From Chionoecetes opilio (lineage: Eukaryota; Arthropoda; Malacostraca; Decapoda; Majidae), in assembly GCA_016584305.1 (NCBI GenBank), contig JACEEZ010016236.1:138501-202500 (forward strand): DNA of 64,000 nt, in the 5' to 3' direction. This document shows, in pieces, positions 1 to 24,242 of the stretch. The position numbers and the translations under genes are program-made. The notes beneath the pieces are model-generated. The model searched no databases. It was not told the DNA's origin and saw nothing but the letters and a program-made list of their open reading frames with translations. The first letter of the stretch is position 1. Each line of letters starts with the position of its first letter.

Positions 1-239
1 TTACTGTCCCCCTTGAGCAAGGGGATGGGGGGGTGTGGTGTGTGAGGTCCCAGTATTACCCACAGATCGGTAATAATGAAGCTCCAAGCTCGCACTGAGA
101 GGGTGAAACTGGCGATCGCGAGCCAGCTCGCGTGGACAAGACCATGGGGTGAATGACACACACACACACAGAGACTACTGACTTGAAAGCAAAGAGAAGG
201 TCGATACGCAAGAGAAAATACTAACAAAATAGGAAAAGG

Positions 240-453
240 GAGATCCCTGAACAACATAAAGAAGTACAACTTACCTCATAGAAATGTAGAAGTTTGGAAT
301 GGACTAAATGAGGAGGTGATAGCGGCAAAGAATGTGCACCAGTTGACAGAAAGACTGGATAAATATAGATATGGAGACGTGACCACACGAGTGTAGCTCA
401 GGCCCTGTAAAACACAAATAGGTAAATACACACACACACACACACACACACAG
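240..453 (+). mobile_element. 3' end of a non-LTR retrotransposon with (AC)n tail
   Basis: Frame reading gives a short RT-tail peptide containing VWNGLNEEVIAAKNV and ending KYRYGDVTTRV before a stop at about 398. This matches the C-terminal style of RTE/Jockey-like reverse transcriptases (W-N-L-P/N-E-E-V...F/L-K-RLDK). It is followed by 'gtgtagctcaggccctgtaaaacacaaataggtaaat'-type 3' UTR and an AC microsatellite from about 428. The same tail occurs at 2790-2898 (minus) and 61960-62080 (plus). It is a 5'-truncated copy. Its AC tail runs directly into the splice acceptor of the next exon. Confidence 0.7.
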
Positions 454-5963
<5,510 letters not shown>

Positions 5964-6361
5964 GACTCCTGCATCACTTCACACCCGTCATAGGAGTATA
6001 CAATGTTTCATTTTTATTCCAGTTATGTTAAGCATATTTGTGCGTGTTTTCCACCACTGAAGTTCTGCAATACACCTTAGCTTAGCAATAGTTGTAGTAA
6101 TCAATACTGTACCAACTGTCCCGTCGCTTTCTTCACCCTGGGGAGATTTACGTACTTTTTCTTAGCAATAATTAGGTTAATCTGGTGAGCAGCGGTAGGG
6201 TGCTCACCAGACATGCAGGTAGACACGTGCTTAGATTCGGGCAGCAAGGATGCAGCTCTAAAAAATGTCCCACATATGCAGGGCACATGTGCACATGTGC
6301 AAAACGTCAAAAAGCAGAACCTTCATGCTAGGTTTAGCGTGTATTTAGTGTAGTTGTGGGC

Positions 6362-6367
6362 AATAAA
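6362..6367 (+). terminator. Candidate poly(A) signal of the VWA-like gene
   Basis: AATAAA about 400 nt after the stop codon at 5963. No stronger signal is seen nearer to the stop. Confidence 0.4.
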
Positions 6368-6832
6368 TGATTTGCTCCCTCGCAGCCAGTCTTCCATCCC
6401 ATCCTGCTCTCCTCGACACACGCCACCAGGTCACCGCCGTGAATAAAAATCCGAGCAGAGATGCGTCTTCCCCTGTTTGACAGCCTTGATCTGCAGGCGT
6501 CGAGAGGCAGGACAGCAAAACAGGAAGGACTTCATCCACTCCGCCAGACACCCCTGTGGACGAGAGAAAGTTTGTTTTCACAAGAACAGTTCCCGGCAGT
6601 AGTGAATACGTATGTACAGTACTTACCGCGTCAGGGCGGCGGGTGCGGTCGGGGCCACACCTCGCACACGCCAGCCACACCCAGGCGGCCTCACGCGGCG
6701 CCAGGCCTTGGTGCGCCTGTTCCCTCAAGGAAGGGGACAACGGCAACATGTATCAAAGTGGCCTTTTTTTTCTTGTATGTCCCCAAATGGAGACAGACCA
6801 AGGTTGCAAAATATAGGCTATAATCAAATGTT

Positions 6833-7026
<194 letters not shown>

Positions 7027-7440
7027 ATTAACTCCTTTCTCTTCTCTTTCTTTTTTTTCAAAATTCCCTAGTGAACCCCCTTGATGGCGTGTCCTTTATT
7101 ACTTGCTCTATTTCCTGAACACGTGGGCGTCTTAATATGTTTTACCATAATAGCAAAATCAGACGGGGTATAGATTGAGTCGCGTACTTATTATTTCACC
7201 ACTTCCTTCCTACATGAACCTATTTCCGGTGCGTCGCCTCGCAACGACATAACTTCAAGGAGGATGAAGCCAGGCAACGTGGCGCACGACACCTTGCGCC
7301 AACCAGTGCTTGACTTGAGGCTCCGGTACACGCTGATAATTATAATGGGTCACGCAACAATTACGTCACTTATCACCATCCCCGCGTGAACGAAACATCT
7401 CAATTAACATCTGAATATTATGTGATATACATTTACGAGT

Positions 7441-7502
7441 ATACACACACACACACACACACACACATACACAGTGTACATAGATACACACACACACACA
7501 CT
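7441..7502. repeat. (AC)n microsatellite
   Basis: Two AC blocks (7441-7474 and 7486-7502) separated by 'agtgtacatagat'. They lie at the tail side of the SINE that follows on the minus strand. Confidence 0.9.
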
Positions 7503-7522
7503 ACATCCACACCACATACAGG

Positions 7523-7737
7523 AGTGAAGGATTACCGCCCCAAGCCCATGCTGGGGTTTCGAGGGCACCACTCCTCGGCCTACATCCCGCATCTACTTTC
7601 CGCCAGGAGAGGAGGAACTACAGCGTGAAACGAGGCAAACCTAAATGTTTCCGCCTGGCTAGGGATTCGAAACCGCGTCCTCTCAGACCTAACGGACCTC
7701 TTGGTTGGGAGCAGGGCGCACTAACCACCATACTGTA
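7523..7737 (-). mobile_element. tRNA-derived SINE
   Basis: On the minus strand it begins near 'agtatggtggttagtgcgcc' (A-box-like) and has a B-box-like GGTTTCGAATCCC about 50 nt on. It continues with a ~140 bp body ('ggcggaaacatttaggtttg ... ggcttggggcggtaatcctt') and then a GT/AC tail. The cloverleaf is degraded, so this is a SINE and not a tRNA gene. Confidence 0.72.
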
Positions 7738-7739
7738 TA

Positions 7740-10335
7740 TACTTGGACAAGACCACAAATATGACCATGCTCAGGATCGTGATTAAAACAACCGAGTCCC
7801 AAATGAATAAATTTATTGGGTTTCCTACAGTAAGTTCCAAGACAATTTTGTGACAAAAGGAAAAGTAGTGCGAAAAGAATGTTTTCCTTTCTTATGGGCG
7901 AGATGTACGCCGTTGGTTTATTTACTTTCCCTTGTCAAACCACTTCTCCAATACATCATTGTGCCTCGCGACCACCCTGCTTCTTCCAAACTGCAACCCA
8001 TAAACAGGCCTCTGCACCGGGCTTTGCTGCTAGACGGCTGTGCAAACTGGTTCTCTAGGCCATATTGTATCACCCATCAGGCTGTACACTATGTAAAAGG
8101 GATCTTTGGTGCTAAAAGCTCTTCCATATTTTCTCTCTCAGCTCTGCAGTGTCTGAGTGCTGGCCTCCCGCCCACGGAGACCTGTCCAATGCTCTCCTAC
8201 CATGCTAGTAAATGCAAATGCATTGTCCACTTCATGGATAAATTTTACATCGAGTATCCTGTTTTTTGGCCTAAAGAAAAGCGAGTGAGTGAATGTAATT
8301 CATGTTCCAGGAATCACAGTCCACGTAGCACAGTGAGACTTAAGAAGCCATGCCATGCCATTAAAGAAGCACATCCCATCAACCGTGTTCAACTTGGCCA
8401 ACGCTTACATGCACCATATAAATCACCTTTTGTTCACGGTTGCCGAGCACGTCATATTATGTTTCACAAGTATTTTGGATAATCAATATCAATCTAAAGA
8501 AAGAGGACAAATTTTAATTCATTTTATGGCCGACGGCACCACTTGCTGACACTTGTTGAGGGTTTTTCGTAAGGCGAGGCAAGGTACTTGTCCTCGCGGT
8601 GTTCTCATTTTTAGTTAATCCTGTCTTGCTAGGGTAAAAGACTCCTTCATGTAATGAGTATATCTTTATTTTGGAAACAAGAAGCATGTAACCAGCGGCC
8701 CTTGAAGCATCGTTGTCCGTGTTACCCTTTGATAGTTCACAGCGTCAGAAGTGGGAGGGCAGGGGATGAGGACGGCGGCAGCCATGAGGTCTTGCGGGGG
8801 CTTGGGAGGGGTCTAGAGCTGAGTGGGGGGTCAGGTGGACACGGTGGCCGTCGCGTGAGCCCAGTTGCTCTGAGCCTAGCAAACTGCATCACCATCTGAC
8901 CAAGACTGACGAGCGGCCCCTCAGGTCCTCCTCCCACCAACCACAGCACACGCCCCGCTGTTCCTCGGTTATTCATACAGCCATGAAAACTGTTGTGTTA
9001 TGTACAAGATAAATTAATGTGTTAGTGCTGTGAAGACGAGTAATTACACAGGGGAGTGTGAACATCAGGGTGGCTGGCGGTACTGCGTCACCCGCTGGTC
9101 AGATGGGGGATGAGTGGCTGTTACTGTGTTAGTCAGAGGTAATTAAATCCTGATGGAAGGTAGAATAGTCGGATCTTGAGTGAAATTGAAGGTCCTCTTG
9201 AGATGTAACGTTTACCTTTCCAAACCCCGAGTATACCGGACACGAATGGGCGCCTCTTTCCCGGCTGTGTTGCTGCTGGTCGATTGCAAGCATGCAGCAT
9301 AGTGATGGCTGGCATGCCGCAACGCCGTCTGTTTTTCTGCTTCATGTCATGTTGATCTTGGATTGTGGTAGTATATTGCACATTCTAATTACATATAACA
9401 CTTTTATAATGGCTTTCACTATACAAACAAACAAACAAACAAACACACACACACACACACACATACACACATCCGGATTTCTGTTGGTGACGGTGGTCTA
9501 ATGAAGCAGGAGCGTCGGCGGCGTATCATCTCAAGTTTGTCGCTGCCGGGAGGTCGAAGGCGCATCTGGAGGGGAAAGGCTGGTCAGCGGACTTATCATG
9601 ACAGGCATACCGAGAGGCACTTGGGTGTTCTCTTGTCCCAGTGTGTGTGCCAGTGTGTACCAAGCCACCTGACGTGTACAGTTCCCAGCCACAAAACAGA
9701 GGGTGGAGAGGCTTGACTAACACCTATGTAAATTAACTGATACATGAACTTAAGCGTCATGCAAGGGGTCACAAGGAAGGCTAACTAGCATTCCTCTACA
9801 TATTTTCCCCAGAATTCCCTTTGCTACTCTCCAGCCTCAGTAGTGACACTATCGCATAGCGGCCTTTCAAATAGTGTATACCATTCAATCCCATGAGAAC
9901 TGTATCCACTAACCAGAATAATCTTTGAGTGGACTAGGTTCTCCAATGAGCAGCGTTAGCGTAGAATGTACTGTTGCAAAATACTAACTAGCAATAGTAA
10001 TGTATACCAGCCCATGGCCAAGCAACTAATCACTTGCATGATGAATATGCCTGCTGAAATTTCATAGATGTCCCCTCATAGAATATTTACAGGTTTATAT
10101 ATAAATAACATTTATGTCAAACTGTCAAAATTCCCTCATCCCTGAAAAACTGTAGGCATATACAGTGATGCAAGTGTTGTAACGATGCAAAGTGCTTCGA
10201 ACACACTGAACATCGTCGCAAGTACTGCTCAACACCCACTACGGGGTATCAGACGGCAATGGCCCTATGGAAGCGAAGCCCACCAAGCATCACTGACTTA
10301 GACATGGTGTCCAAAACTTAACTCCAGATCTGAGT
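7740..10335. other. No recognised gene
   Basis: Mixed-composition DNA with small AC tracts (9423-9465). A 210-codon open frame at 7850-8482 (+) was examined; its composition and lack of any recognisable motif do not support coding. Confidence 0.5.
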
Positions 10336-10339
10336 TCTT

Positions 10340-11520
10340 GATCTGAATAACAATAAAACTTGGTAAATCTTGACTGTAGGACCATAATTCTATACACAAT
10401 TGGGAGTATGGTTTCTGTTCACCTAAATGGGTTCTGAGAAACTTCCTCTCAGTTTCTGTCGCAAATCACTACTTTCGGAGATATAATGTTTTTAGTGAGG
10501 AGAATATATAGCATTCATATAATAAGATATGAAAATTTACGAGCTTACGAACTTAAATTAACCCCCACGTTTTGATTCATTAAACTAAGTTAAGGGGAGG
10601 CTCAAGGGGTTCCTTATTTACCGTTCAATTTCAATGAACCCTGGATGACGTATGCACATTATAAAAAGATAGATTCGAGCAAATTTTTGTCAATATATCC
10701 TAAAAATGTCGAAGTTATGACCAAAACATTTGTTTTTAGTTTTTATTAAGTCCTAGATCAGTTACCCGTGCTCCGTTTTCTTTCAAATCAAGTATGTATA
10801 ATCTAGATTCATTTTAGAACAATTTCCGTTAGCCGACTTTTCTATACATTTTCTATTTCAGCCTCTATGAATTTTTCAAAAATCAACTAAAAAATTTCAC
10901 ATATACGTACGTATATCAATTATGAAAAATATAATGTTTCAAAAATCGGCTAACACTACTTCTAGGTGACTTATTTTTGCTCAAAATGTCGCTTACACCA
11001 TTAAAATACCTCTTACTTCCTCAGTTAGCTATATAACTTTGAAGTGTGAAAAGCAGTTTTGAGAATACGCATGTTAAAATTTCGCTATTTCAATACGCCA
11101 GGCGCGTGGGGCATTTAAAGAGTTGGAAAGCCATTTAAATTACGTCGTACAGCTACCAATGCGACAAGGGTGGACGCAGTACTGGCTTAGCAACCTATAT
11201 CAAGCATAAACCGATCTTTTTTCCTTCTATTTTCTCTACATGGCCACCCTTGAGCCTCCCCTTAAAACCCGGTTTTAACCTCCTAGCTGCAGCCAAATCC
11301 TCAATAAAAATTGTCCACGCCAATGGAAAATCAGAGGCGATGCAGGTCACAAGAAGAAGAGTGAGGCGCACGTAAACACTCGTCTCTCTCCTCCCTGTAA
11401 AAAAAAAAATCATATCTCCAAAAATATTGATTTGCGACAGAATTTTACCAGAATCCAATTAGATAAACAGAAACCATACTCCCAATTGTGTAGGGAATTT
11501 TGGTCTTAAAGTAAAATGAT
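10340..11520. mobile_element. Foldback-like element with ~115 bp inverted ends
   Basis: The left arm (about 10365-10485, with 'acacaattgggagtatggtt' and TCTGTCGCAAATCA) is matched in reverse by 11405-11510 (TGATTTGCGACAGA and 'ccatactcccaattgtgt'). A second nested pair is AAGGGGAGGCTCAAGGG (about 10593) and CCCTTGAGCCTCCCCTT (about 11246). The interior is AT-rich without an ORF. Exact ends and target duplication were not found. Confidence 0.62.
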
Positions 11521-11630
11521 ACCCAAAACTCTTCTAAGTAAATAGAACAAGTAAAGAGAAGATGAAAAGTATACTATTTACAAAATATACACAATCAAAA
11601 CAAGTGAAGAGGAACACGTGATGCTTGATA

Positions 11631-11636
11631 TTTATT
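11631..11636 (-). terminator. Candidate poly(A) signal of the small secreted protein gene
   Basis: TTTATT on the plus strand is AATAAA on the minus strand, about 160 nt after the stop codon at 11794-11796. Confidence 0.45.
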
Positions 11637-11793
11637 CCCAGTGTTGCCACTAATCCTTGAGCCCGCAAGGAACCTGTTACACTCCTTGGCGAGTTACTGA
11701 GTGCTTCCTGGTGTACTGAAGGGCGGGAGTTAACCTGTGTCCGTTGGTGGGGTAGGTAGGTGGGTGGGCGGGGTCCGGGGTAGTTAGTGAGCC

Positions 11794-17280
<5,487 letters not shown>

Positions 17281-17352
17281 TATTTTTTATCATGATTATT
17301 ACTATCATTTATCATCATCACTAGTGTCGTCATCATTGGCCGGCAGTAATCA

Positions 17353-17566
17353 CTATAGTCTATTTTTTTTAACGAGGCAAAAATTCCATTCTATTTTAAG
17401 GTCTCATGCTTAAAATTACGCTTATGTTTACCTCATAATATGGTTAACTATGATAAAATACAGCTGAAATTAAGAAGAACTGTAGTATTCCCTTTTCCTG
17501 GCATCAAATATCAGTCTGTAAGCAGCAAGGGGTCAGGATTTTTCACCTCGTTAAAAAAAATACTCT
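17353..17566. mobile_element. MITE family 2, copy 2
   Basis: ~214 bp, ends ACTATAGTCTATTTTTTTTA and (inverted) ACTATAGAGTATTTTTTTTA. It is about 80% like the copy at 12998. It begins about 70 bp upstream of the start codon of the minus-strand secreted-protein gene, so it is in its 5' UTR or promoter. Confidence 0.82.
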
Positions 17567-18031
17567 ATAGTAGACAAATATTTCTTTCGGTTTTTTCTGT
17601 CCATATCTCTCTATTATTTTAGTGCTTCCTTGCCATACTCTTTTTTAACGTCAGCCGCTCTGTGACCCTATCTTCCTATCTTGTTCTTTGCGGTTGCGGT
17701 TTTATCTTTAGAGATGTCCTGTACCAGTGTGCCTCAAATCGTTGTCCGCGGAGTGACCCATAAACTATGAACTGTCGGTCCGTGGCAGCCATGCAGTACG
17801 AGCGACCGAAACGATTTGAGTTAATTAAAACACGAGAGCAACGCAGCTTCGACGGAAAAAAAAAGATAAAATGCGAAAATACAAAACAAAAATACGGTTT
17901 GTAGCCACTGAAGAGGAGGAGGAGCCGTGCGCACCTGTCATGTGTGTATGCACGTCTCTCTCTTTCTCTCTCTCTCTCTTTTTCCTTTTTTCTCTTTCCT
18001 TCTTTCTGTCCTTCTATCTCTCTCTCTCTTT

Positions 18032-18070
<39 letters not shown>

Positions 18071-18118
18071 TCTTTCTCTCCTTTTTTCTCTTTCTCTTTC
18101 CTTCTTTCGCTCTCTATC

Positions 18119-18163
<45 letters not shown>

Positions 18164-19009
18164 TCTTTCTCTTTCTCTCCTTCTTTCTCTTTCCTTCTTT
18201 CGCTCTCTATCTTTCCTTCTCTCTCTCTCTCTCTCTCTTTCCTTCTCTCTCTCTCTCTCTCTCTCAATGTTCTCGTTAATTAGTCTTGTTGAGTTTTCTT
18301 TCATTTACTTCCATTTTAACACAGCCTTTGTTCCATTTCCACCTTCCTTACTGACGTGTTTCTACCTCCCTCCTTCCCTCCTTCCTAACTCGTTTTCCTC
18401 CCTATAACTTATCACTTCACGGCTAACTGTTTTCCTTCACCTCCTTTCCTCCTTCGCTTTTTTATGTCTATGTAAGGAGCCGTGAAGGTCTAACGGAGAC
18501 TCGGGTTCTGAGTTTTCTTTTCAGTCTTGGTCAAAATGAATCTAAATTGGATGCTTTGATGAGATTTAACATACAATTTGCAGATGCCACGTTTCGATAA
18601 AAATTGAATATATGGACAGAAAGGTATATGAGTGTATATAATTTGTTCTGTCTTATTCTATGTAATCAGAGAGAAAGAGAAAGACAATATAATGGAATGT
18701 ATTTGAACCCTCTTCTTTTCCTTAACTGTTTTCGTCCTATATCGTTTCAAAAATATAGATAAATTGCATACAGTTTTCCAGAATTTTTCAGTACACGATT
18801 CGGATGGAAAAATATATCAATACAAATGTTATAAGGTAAATAAATTTCCTATCTTTCTTATTATCTTTCTTTCACGACAATTTTTTTTATATGTGTTGTT
18901 TTTTACCCCTCTCGACGGGTTAAGTTCTTTTTCATTGGTAATATTTAGTTTTCATGCTTCTTTCGCTACTTCAAATGAGGTTTTATCATCTAACCCTCTC
19001 TCTCTCTTT

Positions 19010-19046
<37 letters not shown>

Positions 19047-19354
19047 TCATTGCTCTCTCTCTCTCTCTCTCTCTCAGCTCATTTCTCTCTCTCTCTCTCT
19101 CTCTCTCAGCTCTTCTCTCTCTCTCTCTCTCTCTCTCAGCTCATTGCGGGAAAGCGGTGTTCAGCCAATAAATAACAAAGTGATGGTTTATACTCTGCGG
19201 TGGGGATGAACGGGGAAGTAGTAAACCTCATACTGATGGAAAGCCACGGGTAATAAGGTGTACGGTAATAATTCAACTGGAAACATTGTCACTAATACAC
19301 TCATATTCTCCAAGCTATCCAGAGGTATAAAAACATCGCGTGTATATAAAATAA

Positions 19355-19429
<75 letters not shown>

Positions 19430-20420
19430 TACAGAAAACATGTGATAGGTAAATATGTGTACATGTAATTTCATATAGATGGAATAATATGTAATAAATG
19501 AAAGTCGGTTGATAGTCTTAATTGATGTTAATATAGACAGGCACGCACAACAAAGGATTATTCAACACTACCAGATTCAATGCAGTCAACTCCCGTATCG
19601 ATATATAATGTTAAAAGGAAGTAATAGATGCGTGTCACGAGAATAATGTTTCGCTTTACCAGTACACCTACACGCTACACTACCCATAACACAGGTGTGT
19701 ACTACCATACTATCATCTAACCCTTAAACATATCCTAATTCAGTAGATAACTAAGTACAACAATAAGCTAAGTCTGCATATAATCATGTATAAAAATAAA
19801 ACCGAGTGGTAGAGCGTAATAAGAATCGCATTGAAGGCACTGAGCGGAGCGTATTATGTGCTTGATACCGACTAGTTGGCAACGCTACCTCGCCTCTCCC
19901 TCTGCCCCACCCCCTTCAGCCTCCCTGTGTCGTGTGGGAAATCATATAAACGGGTTACAATCGCAGACCCAAAAGAGACAGTGATTGTAATGTCATGTGA
20001 AAGGATAAACCAGTTGTCCACCTCCATGAAAATGACAGTTAAGTATCAATAAATTAAATACATCCACGCATATAAACGAGAAAAAAAAACCATCCCTGAT
20101 ATTTTCGCAATCTCACTCATTCCGGGACATTAGTGAAAGTTCCCAGGCCGAGCCCACGTATTGCACCCACAGCAATGAGGTAAATAGAAGTTGGTACAGT
20201 ATTTGCAAATGCAGGCAAATGTCCACAGGAATTAGAGAATACAAGTTAAAACCACGTTAGTTTCGTCGGGATAACTTTCACTTCAGTAACTGTGCTGGGA
20301 AGGGATGGGAAGGGAGGGAAGGAGGGTTCAGTTTTCCCATCCCGCCGCCGGCCCCCTCAGGAGAGAGCGACGAAGGGCCGATGACCTGCCTGCCACTGGC
20401 CTATGGGGAGGACTTAACCA
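17567..20420. other. No recognised gene; CT and poly(A) tracts
   Basis: Contains CT/CTTT tracts (17956-18265), a CT array broken by 'cagctcatt' (18990-19142) and a ~65 bp poly(A) (19362-19426). There is an inverted pair CTCAAATCGTT / AACGATTTGAG at 17733-17820, about 65 bp apart. Open frames here are Ser-Leu-Phe artefacts. Confidence 0.6.
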
Positions 20421-20424
20421 CCTT

Positions 20425-20560
20425 GCTTCATAGGGAGTTTTAAAAGAAGGTTAGACAATTTCATGGATGGGGATGAAAGGTGGATGCAGGTAAAGTAACA
20501 GGAACTACCACGTGTAGGTTTCACAGCCTCTTGTAGCTTCCTCATTTTCGTATGTTCTTA
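20425..20560 (+). mobile_element. Non-LTR retrotransposon C-terminal fragment
   Basis: The frame reads [18 protein letters not shown], the terminal peptide type of arthropod LINE reverse transcriptases. It is followed by the 3' UTR 'accacgtgtaggtttcacag...cttgtagcttcctcattttc'. Shared with 54090-54265 and, in reverse, with about 47680-47720. Confidence 0.68.
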
Positions 20561-21389
20561 TTTTCATCTACTCTATCGTCACCTTCAACACCGCCGCCTA
20601 CGAGTCTTCTTCACCTTCCCCCGTCACCCACACATACCTACTAACCTTTACCCCTGCTTCCCTGTCCGTGTTCTACCACCCACACCGGTCAAAAAATTAC
20701 AATGTGACTGGTACTAGATTTTCAGACAAATTCGATTTTTTTGTTCAATATTTGATGCTTTACCAAATCAAAAAAAAAAAAAATTATGTGCAAACATAAA
20801 AAGTGGTTTTTTTGCAATTCGAGAAACTGATGACAAATCTTAAGAAACACACTTTATAGACGTTTTCACTGGAAATAAACACTCCATTTGCAAAAGCATG
20901 AAATAATAACATAATCAAACCATCAAACTAACCTAACCTAACCCTCAAACTAACCAATTCCTAACCGAACCTAAGAAAAATGTATTATCTGCACAACATT
21001 TCATTGTTACTTTCACACTCGTTCTGACCTATAGAAACAGTACAAAGGTGAAAAATACTTGAATCCAGACCCAGTCACGTTATACATATTAGCCCCCTCA
21101 CCTTCCCCCGTCACCCTGAACTACCACCCACACCAACACCTCCCCTAGTAACCTTTAACCTCGCTTCCCCAACCCTGCTCAGCTGTTTACCTTCCCCTCC
21201 CCATGTTTTTCTTCGCTCCATCTCTCTCCCCTTCAACGCCCCCTCCTCCTCCATCATCACCTAGGGGCGTCACACCACAGTGCCCTTCCCTTGTCGGCGC
21301 GCCCTTATTAACTGCCTCACGCACTTCAACGTGTTAATTATCGCTATGCCACTCCCCCTACTGCCTTTGACGCGCCTCTATGTTACGTT

Positions 21390-21395
<6 letters not shown>

Positions 21396-21431
<36 letters not shown>

Positions 21432-21488
21432 GAGAGAGAGGAAGAGAGAGAGAGACGAGAGAGAGAGAGAGAGGAGAGGAGAGAAGAT

Positions 21489-21534
<46 letters not shown>

Positions 21535-21597
21535 TCTTTGTTACGTTGATGCAGAGAGAGAGAGAGAGACGAGAGAGAGGAGAGGAGAGAGAGAGAG

Positions 21598-21629
<32 letters not shown>

Positions 21630-21691
21630 GAGAGAGAGAGAGGAGAGAGAGAGAGAGGAGAGAGAGGAGATGGACGAGAGAGAGGAGAGGG

Positions 21692-21731
<40 letters not shown>

Positions 21732-21760
21732 GAGAGCCTCTATGTTACGTTGATGCAGAG
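21396..21760. repeat. GA tracts separated by a 25 bp repeated spacer
   Basis: Three copies of 'cctctatgttacgttgatgc' (21366, 21533, 21737) are separated by GA-rich tracts of 130-190 bp, giving a higher-order tandem repeat. Confidence 0.9.
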
Positions 21761-21948
21761 AAGAGATAAGATAAGATTTTCATCCTATCTAGACACTTTG
21801 CAAGTACCAACTACAAGGTTATTGGCTATACAAAGCGCCGCCACGTCAGCACGAACTAGGCGGACTCGAACCGCTGACCGAATGCACAGGGACGCTGCAC
21901 ATTGCGAACTCACGTCTCTACCAACCTTGCCACCCTGACGGGTGATGC
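21760..21948 (-). mobile_element. tRNA-derived SINE (TTATC-tailed), minus copy
   Basis: Reverse copy of the element at 26031-26213. On the minus strand: 'ccgtcagggtggcaaggttg', then a B-box-like CGGTTCGAGTCCG, ending in GATAAG units (plus strand 'gagataagataagatt'). Confidence 0.8.
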
Positions 21949-21969
21949 GAGAAAAAGAGAGAGAGAGAC

Positions 21970-22029
<60 letters not shown>

Positions 22030-22041
22030 AGGGGTGGGAAG

Positions 22042-22620
<579 letters not shown>

Positions 22621-23037
22621 TTACGGTCGGGAACGAACGGATGTGTGTGCGTAGCGGCGGAACAGTTATAGTTAGCGGGAGTTGATCTTGCGAGGCGGGC
22701 AGAAAGGCAGAGAGGAGCGGAAACGATGGCCTAAGTAAGCTGCAAGATGCCAGACTAGCTAGACATCCATCAACGTTTTACCGACCCACCATGATATTTG
22801 CTGCCTTTTTGCTATCCCTGCTTCGTTCATAAGTATTCCTGTGTGTGTATTTAGCATTGATACCTGTAAAAAGTGTGCCAATTCAGTGATAAAGTAATGA
22901 ACAGGTGGTAGGAGGAAGGAGGAGAATGACAGCAAAACGTGACTTGGTTCAGATTTATCTTGCGTCACATATTTCTGCCTCACCTCAACCCTACACGACC
23001 TGACCCTACACGACCTGACGACCTCCTTTACCACACA

Positions 23038-23575
23038 TCTGTCGTCTCCTCCTCCGCTTCCTCCTCTTTCATCTCCTTTGCCTCCTCCTCTATTCATCTC
23101 CTTCGCCTCCCCTCCTTCTTCATCTCCTTCGCCTCCTCCTCCTTCTCCTTCGCCTCCTCCTTCATCTCCTTTGCCTCCTCCTCTATTCATCTCCTTCGCC
23201 TCCTCCTCCTTCATTTCCTTCGTCTCCTCCTCCTTCATCTCCTTCGCCTCCTCCTTCATCTCCTTCTCCTCTCTTCATCTCCGCCTCCTCCTCCTTCATC
23301 TCCTTTGCCTCCTCCTCCTTCACCTCCTCGCCTCCTTCATCTCCTTCGCCCTCCTCTCTTCATCTCCTTCCCTCCTCCTTCTTTATCTCCTTCGCCTCCT
23401 CCTTCATCTCCTTCTCCCCTTCATCTCCGCCTTCTCCTCCTTCATCTCCTTTGCCTCCTCCTCCTTCACCTCCTCCTCCTCTCTTCATCTCCTTCGCCTC
23501 CTTCATCTCCTCCTCTCTTCATCTCCTTCGCCTCCTCCGCCTCCTTGATCGTCTTTGCCTCATTCATCTCCTCTT
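23038..23575. repeat. CTCCTTCATCTCCTTCGCCTCCTC minisatellite
   Basis: About 540 bp of polypyrimidine words (TTCATCTCCTTCGCCTCC). Open frames on both strands are composition artefacts. Confidence 0.93.
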
Positions 23576-23879
23576 CCGTCTCACCTCGCCAATCTCAGTG
23601 CCTGTCAATCCCATCAACCTTACTTCGTGAACAGAAAATATAAGAAAAGCTAAAAACTAATATGATTTTCTACTGATTCCCTTCGTGAGATAGATCTGAC
23701 GCGATAAGGTGTACATGTGTGTACATGTGTGTGTGTGTGTGTGTGTGTGTAACAAGGTGTACCAGTCAGCCTTGAACCACTTAGGTAAATCTTAACACAG
23801 GCGTTCCTCTCGATAGGCCTCTGAAGCCACACCCTTTTTTACACAAATGCATGGGGGCGAGGCCAAGGAGTAAAATGCA

Positions 23880-23881
23880 GG

Positions 23882-23958
<77 letters not shown>

Positions 23959-24242
23959 TCCCAACAACAGTAAATAAACTAACATACATATCCAGTCTCT
24001 TTCAAAATAACAAAAATTAGAGCACAAAACCTTGATCACCGCACAACCTATATATATGCTTCCAAATGTTACCAAACGAGTATAACAATTAACCTCTTTT
24101 GACCGCATATGGACAAGCAAGGAGAGATGCAATCAGAACACGTCGTGGAACAGCTGACACGAGAGGGGGTGGGTGAGGAGGAGGAGGAGAGTGAGGGAGG
24201 AGGGGGTGAGGAAGGAGGAGGAGGAGGAGGAGGAGGGGATTG
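23880..24242. repeat. GA and GGA tracts
   Basis: GA at 23880-23956 and GAGGAGGAG at 24170-24238, with unremarkable sequence between. Confidence 0.9.

Noticed and set aside
66..148. Possible extra 5' exon of the VWA-like gene after CCCACAG
   Set aside because: Open in one frame, but its phase does not agree with the exon at 454 and the donor is weak.
7850..8482. 210-codon open frame on the plus strand
   Set aside because: No recognisable domain, no codon bias, weak start context; an open frame of this size is plausible by chance in 64 kb. Kept only as a note.
10165..10320. Cys-rich frame CKCCNDAKCFEHTEHRRKYC
   Set aside because: Only ~50 codons, preceded by a stop, with no acceptor-phased partner; too short to call.
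23038..23643. Ser/Leu/Pro frame in the CTC repeat
   Set aside because: Composition artefact of the TTCATCTCC minisatellite.
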